Source of the DNA: Comamonadaceae bacterium
GTDB lineage: Bacteria; Pseudomonadota; Gammaproteobacteria; Burkholderiales; Burkholderiaceae_C
Direction: 5' to 3'
Assembly: GCA_027488985.1 (NCBI GenBank)
Contig: JAIYAR010000003.1
Span: forward strand, 287,997 to 351,996
DNA: 64,000 nt
Notes under the pieces: generated by a model
The model's database searches: none
Told to the model about the DNA's origin: nothing
Seen by the model: the letters and a program-made list of their open reading frames with translations, nothing else
Made by a program: the position numbers and the translations under genes
In this document: positions 24,906-33,200 of the stretch, piece after piece
Numbering within the stretch: the stretch's first letter is position 1
How the letters are laid out: each line of letters opens with the position of its first letter

Positions 24906-26201
24906 TCAGGCTGCGGTGTAGGCCACACGGCCGCCTACCAGCGTGGCTTTGACGCGGCCGGGCAACTCGTAGCCACCAAACGGGGTGTGGCGCCCCTGAC
25001 TGACCAGCGCGGAGGGCTCGACCACCCAGTGGGCGGCGGGGTCAAACACGCAAATGTCGGCCGCACCGCCTGCCGTCAGGCGGCCTGCACTGGCGGCAAA
25101 GGTGCCCAGCGCGCCGCCCAAGACCTGGGCCGAGCGGCTAGTGACGGTGGCCACCGCCTCTGCCACACCCAGCCCACTTTCTTGCGCCCACTTGAGAGCC
25201 AAGCTCAACAGCAGCTCCAGGCCGGTGGCGCCGGGCTCGGCTTCGGCAAAAGGCAAGGTTTTTTCGTCAGCGCTGACGGGGTTGTGGTCGGAGACCAGCG
25301 CATCGATGGTGCCATCGGCCAGGGCTGCACGCAGAGCATCGCGGTCGCGCTGCTGGCGCAAGGGCGGGTTCAGGCGCATGCGGCTGTCAAAGTAGCCAAT
25401 GTCCACATCGGTCAGGTGCAGAGAGTTGATGCTCACATCGCAGGTCACGGGCAGGCCTTCGGCCTTGGCCTGACGCACCAGGTCCACACCGGCGGCGCTG
25501 CTGATACGGCACAGGTGCACGCGGGCCTTGGTCGAGCGTACCAGCTCAAAGATGGTGTGCAGGGCAATGGTTTCAGCCGCCACCGGCACGCCGCCCAAAC
25601 CCATGCGAGTCGCCAAGGGGCCGCTCGCTGCCACGCCTTTGCCGAGGTAGGCCTCTTGCGGGCGCAACCACACGGTGTAGCCAAAGGTGCTGGCGTATTG
25701 CAGAGCACGCTGGGTGACTTGGGTGTTGAGCAAGGGCACTTCAGCCTGGCTGAAGGCCACGCAACCGGCTTGGGTGAGCTGCAGCATCTCGGTCAGCACT
25801 TCACCTTGCAGGTTGCAGGTGAGTGCTCCGAGCGGGAACACGCGGGCCTGGTGCAAGCGCTCAGCGCGGTAGCGCAGCATCTCCACCAAACCGGCTTCGT
25901 CCAGCACCGGCTCAGTATCGGGCGGGCAGACCACACTGGTGACGCCACCGGCCACCGCGGCGGCCAATTCGCTAGCCAGCATGCCTTCGTGCTCGTGGCC
26001 AGGTTCGCGCAGGCGCACGGACAAATCGACCAAGCCCGGCGCGACGATGCAGCCTTGGGCGTTGATGGTGGTTTGCGGGGCAAAGCCGGCGGGCGCAGTG
26101 CCGATGGCCAGAATGCGACCGCTGGAGATGGCCACATCGGCCACGGTGTCGGTGCCACTGGCAGGGTCGATGACGCGGCCGCCTTGAATCAGAATTTGCA
26201 T
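24906..26201 (-). CDS. pyrC': Dihydroorotase-like protein lacking metal ligands (PyrC')
   Basis: 431-residue amidohydrolase-fold protein of the class I dihydroorotase group, with the usual N- and C-terminal beta domains. The metal-binding HxH in GLVDLHVHLREPG is replaced by Ser and Arg (GLVDLSVRLREPG). The later His pair is partly lost (VHLCRIS) and the IATDHAPH-type motif reads VSDHNPVSADEK. It is therefore probably inactive. In Pseudomonas a non-catalytic PyrC' is required to assemble active aspartate transcarbamoylase with PyrB, and pyrB lies next to it here. The true dihydroorotase must be encoded elsewhere. Confidence 0.88.
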   Translation of the reverse strand: MQILIQGGRVIDPASGTDTVADVAISSGRILAIGTAPAGFAPQTTINAQGCIVAPGLVDLSVRLREPGHEHEGMLASELAAAVAGGVTSVVCPPDTEPVLDEAGLVEMLRYRAERLHQARVFPLGALTCNLQGEVLTEMLQLTQAGCVAFSQAEVPLLNTQVTQRALQYASTFGYTVWLRPQEAYLGKGVAASGPLATRMGLGGVPVAAETIALHTIFELVRSTKARVHLCRISSAAGVDLVRQAKAEGLPVTCDVSINSLHLTDVDIGYFDSRMRLNPPLRQQRDRDALRAALADGTIDALVSDHNPVSADEKTLPFAEAEPGATGLELLLSLALKWAQESGLGVAEAVATVTSRSAQVLGGALGTFAASAGRLTAGGAADICVFDPAAHWVVEPSALVSQGRHTPFGGYELPGRVKATLVGGRVAYTAA

Positions 26202-26226
26202 TGCTTCAGTCCTTGAATCTGGGGGC

Positions 26227-27189
26227 TCAGGCCTCGTTGCCCGCGACGATGCTCATGACCGCCATGCGCACGGCGATGCCGAAGGTCACCTGCGGCAGGA
26301 TCACGGCCTGCGCGCCATCCACCACCGCAGAGTCAATTTCCACCCCACGGTTGATGGGGCCGGGGTGCATGACGATGGCATCAGGCTTGGCGAGTTGCAG
26401 CTTTTCGGGCGTGAGGCCAAAGCTTTTGAAGAACTCGTGCATGGACGGCAGCAAGGCACCGCTCATGCGCTCGTTTTGCAGGCGCAGCATGATGATGACG
26501 TCGCAGTCCTTGATGCCCTCTTCCAGGGTATGGCACACCCGCACGCCCATCTGGGCCATGTCAGATGGCACCAGTGTTTTGGGGCCAACCACGCGTACCT
26601 CGGCACAGCCCAGAGTGGTCAGCGCATGGATGTCTGAACGCGCCACGCGCGAATGCAGCACGTCGCCAACGATGGCGACCGTGAGGTTGGAAAAGTCTTT
26701 TTTGTAGTGTCGGATGGTGAACATGTCCAGCAGCCCTTGGGTGGGGTGGGCATGGCGGCCATCGCCGGCATTGATCACATGCACATGAGGCGCCACGTGC
26801 TGGGCAATCAGGTAAGGCGCGCCGGACTCGCTGTGGCGCACCACGAACATGTCAGCGGCCATGGCGCTCAGGTTGGCGATGGTGTCCAGCAGGGACTCTC
26901 CTTTGGAGGCGCTGGAGCGCGCGATGTCGAGGTTGATGACGTCCGCGCTCAGGCGGGTGGCAGCAATCTCGAAGGTAGTGCGGGTGCGGGTACTGTTTTC
27001 AAAGAACAGGTTGAACACACTTTTGCCGCGCAGCAAGGGCACTTTTTTAACTTCGCGGTCGTTGAGCGACACGAAGTTGGTGGCGGTGTCCAGAATGTGG
27101 GTGAGGATGTTTTTGGGCAACCCTTCGGTGGACAGCAGGTGGATCAGCTCACCGTGTTTGTTGAGTTGCGGATTGCGCTTGTACAACAT
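26227..27189 (-). CDS. pyrB: Aspartate carbamoyltransferase catalytic subunit
   Basis: 320-residue enzyme for the first committed step of pyrimidine synthesis, joining carbamoyl phosphate and aspartate. The carbamoyl-phosphate motif is [10 protein letters not shown], followed by HPTQGLLD, and [11 protein letters not shown] near the C-terminus. It lies 2 bases after pyrR and 25 before pyrC'. No regulatory pyrI is present, as expected of the class that forms dodecamers with PyrC'. Confidence 0.97.
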   Translation of the reverse strand: MLYKRNPQLNKHGELIHLLSTEGLPKNILTHILDTATNFVSLNDREVKKVPLLRGKSVFNLFFENSTRTRTTFEIAATRLSADVINLDIARSSASKGESLLDTIANLSAMAADMFVVRHSESGAPYLIAQHVAPHVHVINAGDGRHAHPTQGLLDMFTIRHYKKDFSNLTVAIVGDVLHSRVARSDIHALTTLGCAEVRVVGPKTLVPSDMAQMGVRVCHTLEEGIKDCDVIIMLRLQNERMSGALLPSMHEFFKSFGLTPEKLQLAKPDAIVMHPGPINRGVEIDSAVVDGAQAVILPQVTFGIAVRMAVMSIVAGNEA

Positions 27190-27191
27190 GC

Positions 27192-27689
27192 TCAGGCCTC
27201 CTGCACATCAAAAGAGAACACACCTTCAGCGCTGTGCGCCAGAGCCAGCGACTGGTTGGCTGCCAGGCTGACCCGTGCGGCGGCGAATTCAGCCTGGATG
27301 GGCAACTGGCGTCCTCCCCGGTCCACCAGCACCGCCAAGCGCACTTGCGCAGGGCGGCCGTAGTCAAACAGCTCGTTAATCACCGCGCGGATGGTGCGGC
27401 CGGTGTAGAGCACGTCGTCCAGCACCAGAATGTCGGCGCCATTCACATCAAATGGCAATTGGGTCTGGCCACCGGAAGACAGGCCCCGTTTTGCGAAGTC
27501 GTCACGGTGCATGGCGGACGAGATCGTGCCGTGCTTGCCTGCGAGTTTCAGGTCCGCCTGAAGGCGCTCGGCCAGCCAGGCGCCACCCGAGGTGATGCCC
27601 ACCAAACGGGTATCTGCATTACACAACTGCTGTACGCCGCGCAGGAGTTCGCGGTACAGCGCCTCTGCATCCAAAGCCAAAGTGGTCAC
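27192..27689 (-). CDS. pyrR: Bifunctional pyr operon regulator / uracil phosphoribosyltransferase
   Basis: 165-residue phosphoribosyltransferase-fold protein. The PRPP loop is [16 protein letters not shown] and the N-terminus has [15 protein letters not shown]. In Gram-positives PyrR binds pyr mRNA; in Pseudomonas-type operons it also has a regulatory role, unproven here. Start overlaps the ruvX stop by 4 bases (ATGA). I see no obvious attenuator in the 5' region. Confidence 0.93.
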   Translation of the reverse strand: MTTLALDAEALYRELLRGVQQLCNADTRLVGITSGGAWLAERLQADLKLAGKHGTISSAMHRDDFAKRGLSSGGQTQLPFDVNGADILVLDDVLYTGRTIRAVINELFDYGRPAQVRLAVLVDRGGRQLPIQAEFAAARVSLAANQSLALAHSAEGVFSFDVQEA

Positions 27690-28099
27690 GGGAGGTTCCT
27701 CAAAAACTGTTCCAAAATAATGCAGGCTGACATGGCATCGGCGTCTTTGGCGCCGCTGGCAATCGCCTCGGTGGTGCTGTAGCGCTCGTCCACCTCAAAC
27801 ACTTGCAGGCCGAATCGCCCTTGCAACTGTCGGCCGAACTTTTTGGCGCGCGCCGTGTTTTCATGGGGTGCGCCATCTGGGTGGTAAGGCACGCCGATCA
27901 CGATGGCATCGGGTTGCCATTCCTTCAGCTTGGCGGCCACACAGTCAAAGCGGGCATTGCCTTCAGCGTGGATGGAGCCCTGCGGCTGCGCCAAGCGCAT
28001 GAGCCGGTTGCCCACCGCAACACCCGTGCGCTTCAAGCCGAAATCAAATGCAATAAAAGTGGTAAGGGAGGGTGGCACAAGTGGCGTAGCGTCGCTCAT
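27686..28099 (-). CDS. ruvX: Holliday junction resolvase-like protein RuvX (YqgF)
   Basis: 137-residue RNase H-fold nuclease involved in pre-16S rRNA 5' processing. The N-terminal catalytic strand is FIAFDFGLKRTGVAVGNRL, and IVIGVPYHPDG and EVDERYSTTEA follow. ATG 28099 shares bases with the yqgE stop (ATGA overlap), so I prefer it to the upstream 28129. It couples yqgE to pyrR. Confidence 0.94.
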   Translation of the reverse strand: MSDATPLVPPSLTTFIAFDFGLKRTGVAVGNRLMRLAQPQGSIHAEGNARFDCVAAKLKEWQPDAIVIGVPYHPDGAPHENTARAKKFGRQLQGRFGLQVFEVDERYSTTEAIASGAKDADAMSACIILEQFLRNLP

Positions 28100-28695
28100 G
28101 CGTGCCCCGCTTGTTGCGAAATCATCCACGACTCGAGGCCCAGCAGGCCCAGAGCACGGTCATACCGTTGCTCTACGGGCGTGTCAAAAATCAATGCCTG
28201 GTCGGCGGCGACGGTCAACCAGCTGTTTTCGCCCAATTCGGTTTCTAACTGACCTTCGCCCCAAGCCGAGTAACCCAAAGACACCAGCACACGTTTGGGG
28301 CCGGACCCCATGGACAGGGCTTCGAGTACATCCTTGGAAGTTGTCATCTCCAGCCCGCCGGGAATGGTCATGGTCGAGGAGTACAGCGACTCATCGCTAG
28401 CCTGGCCCTCAGCCACAACGGACTCATGCAGCACAAAGCCACGCTCGGTTTGTACCGGACCACCCTGAAACACTTGCTGGCTCACCAGGTCCGCACGATG
28501 CAGTGGCAGATCTATTTTGTCGAAAAGGGCTGGCAGCGCCATGTCCGCCGGCTTGTTGATGACCAGGCCCAAAGCCCCGCGCGCGGAGTGTTCGCACACA
28601 TACACCACGCTTTTGCCGAACATGGCATCGTCTAATCCGGGCATTGCGATCAGGAAATGATTGGTGAGGTTGAAAGGTGCAGAATCGCCGGACAT
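28096..28695 (-). CDS. yqgE: YqgE/AlgH family protein
   Basis: 199-residue UPF0301 protein. Diagnostic stretches are NHFLIAMPGLDDAMFGKSVVYVCEH near the N-terminus and LGYSAWGEGQLETEL later. Members are conserved beside ruvX; the biochemical role is not established. First gene of the pyr operon and divergent from the photolyase (gap 21 bases). Confidence 0.93.
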   Translation of the reverse strand: MSGDSAPFNLTNHFLIAMPGLDDAMFGKSVVYVCEHSARGALGLVINKPADMALPALFDKIDLPLHRADLVSQQVFQGGPVQTERGFVLHESVVAEGQASDESLYSSTMTIPGGLEMTTSKDVLEALSMGSGPKRVLVSLGYSAWGEGQLETELGENSWLTVAADQALIFDTPVEQRYDRALGLLGLESWMISQQAGHA

Positions 28696-28716
28696 CGTTC
28701 CATTTTAACGGCTGAC

Positions 28717-30213
28717 ATGCACTCTCACTTCTCCACTGGACTGGTTTGGTTCCGGCGCGACCTCCGCACCCACGATAACGCGGCGCTAGCGCATGCCTTG
28801 GCCAGTTGCGATACCGTTTATTGCGCTTTTGTGTACGACAAAGCCATTTTGGACTTGCTGCCACGCCAAGATAGACGGGTGGAGTTCATACAGGAATCGA
28901 TAGACGTATTGGAGGGCTCACTGCGAGCACTGCGAGGAGAAAACTCCCGCGTACTGATCACTTTGCACGATGTGGCTCAGACAGCCATTCCCGCACTGGC
29001 TGCACGACTGAATGTCAACGCCGTATTCGCAGCGCGTGATTACGAACCTGCAGCCGTGGCCCGTGACACAGCGGTACAGCAACAGCTACTGGCCTCCGGC
29101 AAGCAACTTGTTCTCGTGAAGGACCAGGTCATTTTTGAAGAGCGCGAGGTGTTAACCCAGACCGGCAAACCCTACGGAGTTTTCACGCCCTATCACCGCG
29201 CTTGGCTGGCGCGGATGGGTGATCTGCCAACACCTTCTCGTGGCACCACTGAAGGCCAGGCGACACTAGCCTCTGCCCCGGAAGAGTTTGCAAACGAGCT
29301 TCCCTCACTGGCGGACTTGGGATTTGAAACTACCAACTTGCGCGCACTGGGCATGCGAGGCGGTAGTGCAGCGGGCGAAGCGTTGCTACAGGACTTCGCA
29401 GGAAGGATGGACCGATACGACGAGGCTCGCAATTTTCCCAGTGTGAAAGGGCCGAGCTATCTGGGGGTGCATTTGCGTTTCGGCACCGTGTCGATCCGCA
29501 CACTGGTGAACTTGGCGATGCAACATGTTCGCAGTGGGAGCGCGGGTGCTTCCGTATGGTTGGCAGAGCTCGCCTGGAGGGACTTTTACTTTCAGATTCT
29601 GGCGAACTATCCGCATGTGGCAACGCAAGCCTTCAAGCCGGAATACGATGCCATTGCATGGGAACAAGGCGATGAGGCTACAGCTTTGTACAAGGCCTGG
29701 TGCGAGGGTCGTACCGGTTACCCAATCGTCGATGCGGCCATGGCCCAGCTCAACCAGTCGGGCTACATGCACAACCGCCTGCGCATGGTGGCAGGCAGCT
29801 TTTTGGTCAAGCACCTGGGGTTGGATTGGCGCTGGGGCGAAAAGTACTTTGCGCTCAAACTCAATGACTTTGACCTATCTGCCAATAACGGTGGCTGGCA
29901 ATGGGTGGCCTCCAGCGGCTGCGATGCGCAACCCTATTTCCGGATATTTAACCCCGTGACCCAAAGCGAAAAGTTTGACGGGCAAGGCAAATTCATCAAG
30001 CGCTACCTGCCGCAACTGGCAGGCCTCTCAGACAAGGCCATACATGCGCCTTGGCTCGCGAAACCCCTGGAGTTGGCCGCGGCTGGGGTTCAGATCGGAC
30101 ACAACTATCCTGCACCGGTTGTGGACCATGCGCAAGCCAGAGCACGCACGCTGGCGCGCTATGGCTTTCTGAAAAAATCAGCCGATCAGGGTGTCACTAC
30201 TGCCGTGCAATAA
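28717..30213 (+). CDS. phrB: Deoxyribodipyrimidine photolyase (CPD)
   Basis: 498-residue DNA repair flavoprotein that splits UV-induced pyrimidine dimers with blue light. The N-terminal antenna domain starts GLVWFRRDLRTHDNAALAHA. The FAD domain has TGYPIVDAAMAQL, HNRLRMVAGSFLVKHL, and the tryptophan-rich NNGGWQWVASSGCDAQPYF loop. ATG 28717 matches the conserved start. The 3' end overlaps chpA by 28 bases on the opposite strand. Confidence 0.96.
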   Translation: MHSHFSTGLVWFRRDLRTHDNAALAHALASCDTVYCAFVYDKAILDLLPRQDRRVEFIQESIDVLEGSLRALRGENSRVLITLHDVAQTAIPALAARLNVNAVFAARDYEPAAVARDTAVQQQLLASGKQLVLVKDQVIFEEREVLTQTGKPYGVFTPYHRAWLARMGDLPTPSRGTTEGQATLASAPEEFANELPSLADLGFETTNLRALGMRGGSAAGEALLQDFAGRMDRYDEARNFPSVKGPSYLGVHLRFGTVSIRTLVNLAMQHVRSGSAGASVWLAELAWRDFYFQILANYPHVATQAFKPEYDAIAWEQGDEATALYKAWCEGRTGYPIVDAAMAQLNQSGYMHNRLRMVAGSFLVKHLGLDWRWGEKYFALKLNDFDLSANNGGWQWVASSGCDAQPYFRIFNPVTQSEKFDGQGKFIKRYLPQLAGLSDKAIHAPWLAKPLELAAAGVQIGHNYPAPVVDHAQARARTLARYGFLKKSADQGVTTAVQ

Positions 30214-33200
30214 CCACGCACCAGTCCAAGCAATTCATCTTCCGAATACGGCTTGCCAAGATAGTGGTCCACGCCCAATTCGCGGGCGTGCTCACGATGC
30301 TTCTCTGCAATACGTGAGGTAATCATGATGATCGGGAGACCGCGAAGCTTGGCGTCAGCGCGGATATTGCGGGCCAGGTCGAACCCATCCATGCGCGGCA
30401 TTTCAATGTCGGACAATACAACGGCAGGCACTTCTTCCTGCAGTTTTTCCAGTGCCTGCAGCCCGTCATTCGCCAGGGCAACCCGGTAGCCTTCGCGCTT
30501 GAGCAGTCGCTGTGTAACGCGACGTACAGTGATCGAATCGTCCACCACCAATACAAGCGGCAAAGCTGCGCCGGCGGCTGAAGCGGCTGCAGTCGGCGCC
30601 TCCGCAACTTGCGCCTGCAACGAGTCTGCATCAGTGGTGCCGCTTTCGGGGTCAAGCCCCCTCATTCGTGCTTGATCGCCGTACACCGATGCGAGCGCAA
30701 CCGGGTTGTAAATCAACACCACAGCTCCAGATGCCAAAACGGACATGCCTGCAAGTCCGGGCAATCGGGCAAGTTGAGGCCCGAGGTTTTTCACCACCAC
30801 TTCCCGGTTACCCAAAACTTCATCGATGTGTACGGCCAATCGCTGGCCGGCACTCCGGAAGATCGCTACTGGCAGCGTTTTTCCACCGGCTTCGGAGCTT
30901 TTGGCAGAAACCTGCAACAAGGCGCCAGCCCAGAAGAAGGGCACAGCCTCATCTCCATAACTGAACGACTGATTGGCGTATGCCGTTTGCAGCTGAGCTG
31001 CAGGAACACGCAAAACCGTCTCCATGATGTTGGCGGGGACACCGATGGAGAACTCGCCCATACGCAGTATCACGACCTGCGTGACCGCAGTGGTCAAGGG
31101 AAGCACGAGCTTGAACGTGGTCCCGGTATTGGCTTGCGTCTGGGTTTCAATTCGCCCACCGAGGGCATGCACTTCTGCCCTGACAACATCCATTCCGATA
31201 CCGCGCCCGGAAAGCTCAGTGACTTCATCGGCAGTGGAGAAGCCGGGCATGAAAATCAGGTTGGCCGCGTCCGCATCACTAAGGGACTCTCCTGCACCGA
31301 TCAGGCCCTTGGCCTCTGCTTTCGCACGGATACGGTCGAGGTGAAGACCGGCACCATCATCAGCAAAGCTGACCGTGACGTCGTTACTTTCCTGATGGAC
31401 TTGGACAGTGATATTGCCTGCTGCAGTCTTGCCCCCAGAAGCTCGGTCTGCCGGAGTCTCGATACCGTGTGCCACTGCATTGCGCAGCAAATGTTCAAAG
31501 GCCGGCGCCATACGATCCAGCACGCCACGATCGACCTCAATAGCCCCACCTTGGATGTCTAGTTTGACCTGTTTGCCGGAATCTTTGGATGCTTGACGCA
31601 CAACGCCGTACAAGCGGTCGGAAATGCCGTCAAACTCCACCATGCGGGTGCGCAAAAGGTCTTTCTGCAGTTCGCGCGCTTGCCGGCCCTGGGCGATCAG
31701 ATCGTCTTCCGTGCCTTCCACAGAACGCTGCAAGTTGCGCTGCACCGTTGCGACGTCGTTGACCGACTCGGCCATCATGCGAGTCAGCTCTTGAACGCGG
31801 GTAAACCGGTCGAACTCCAAAGGGTCGAACGCTTGGGCGGAATCTTTGGTTTGCGCCAAACGGGATTGCATTTGTGACTCGGCTTGCAACTCAACATCAC
31901 GCAATTGCTGACGCAGTCGATCCAAGTTACCAGTTAGCTCACCCAGCGAGGAGCGTAGCTGGGTCAGCCGCTCGTCCATGCGTGAGCGGGTGATCATGAC
32001 CTCGCCGGCCTGATTTACCAGGCGATCCAGAAGCTGCGAACGCACACGTACCGACTGGTTGCCCTGCACTCGCGGCGCAGAAACAGCTGGCGCTTGAATG
32101 GTCGGGAGCGGCTTGGGCAAAGAGGCTGCCACCGTTGACTGCGAGCTGGTAGCAACAACTGACAAAGGTGCAACTGTAGGCGCTTTATCCAGCGCCTCCG
32201 GCCCGTCAACGTCAGGCACTTCGCCCAAGCTCGCGAAGGCGTTTTGCATCGCATCAAACCGTCCGAGCAATGGCTCAAGCTGGATGGTCTGCAACCCCTC
32301 TGCACCCAAGAGTTCGATCGAGGACTCCATGCGGTGACCCATTTCACCAATTCGCATGGCTCCGGCCAAGCGGGCACTACCCTTCAGGGTGTGAAGCAGA
32401 CGCAGCACCTCGGTACGTGCACCTTGGTTATCCGGCCGGGCGACCCATTGGCGAAGGGCCGAGCCGAGCTGAGGCATGAGTTCGGTCGCTTCTTCATCAA
32501 AAATCGGAAGAAGATCCGGATCCAAGCTGTCCAGGGCGTCGATTTCGTCCCCTTGGTCATCTAAGACAAGCAAAGGCGCAGCTTCAGCAACCGCAGCAGG
32601 CAAAGCCACAGGAGTTTCCACGACCAGGGCTTCTGCTGCCGGGCTAGGCTCCGCATCTAAGCGCTCTGCTTCTTCGAAATACTCGTCCTGCACCACTTCA
32701 GCCTCGGCTGCTGACTCCATGACCGGAGCGGGAAACTCCGTTTCAATAATGATGTGCAAGGCGTCCAGAACATCTGCGTCAGCTTCTTTCACAAAGCCGG
32801 CAGCGAACTGGTGAAGCAATCGTCGGATGTCCTCTGCGGAATCACAGAAAACTGCAGCATGCTGGGATTGAACCTGACGGTGCAACTGCACATGCTGTAG
32901 CGCCTGCTCCAATGCCTTTGCCATATCAGACAACGCCATGAAGCCAACTGTGGCCGAGCTACCCAGCAAAGAGTGCGCAAGGGAAATCACTGAGTCAGAC
33001 ACCGGGCCCGCAAGCTCCATCGCCCACTCGCCGAGTTCCGTTTGCAAACGGCGCGACCACTCATCCGCCTCATTCAAATAGACGTTATACAGAGGAATGC
33101 TCATTCGCAAAGAGCCGATGACTTTCATTCCATCGTCCATATCAGCGGACGTGTTCTCCTCAACTACCTGCGTAGAGGAGCTGAGTTCAGGAAAGTCCAA

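Noticed and set aside
24846-26216. A 456-residue plus-strand ORF opposite the pseudo-dihydroorotase
   Set aside because: Antisense shadow, Gly/His/Gln-rich, covering exactly the pyrC' gene.
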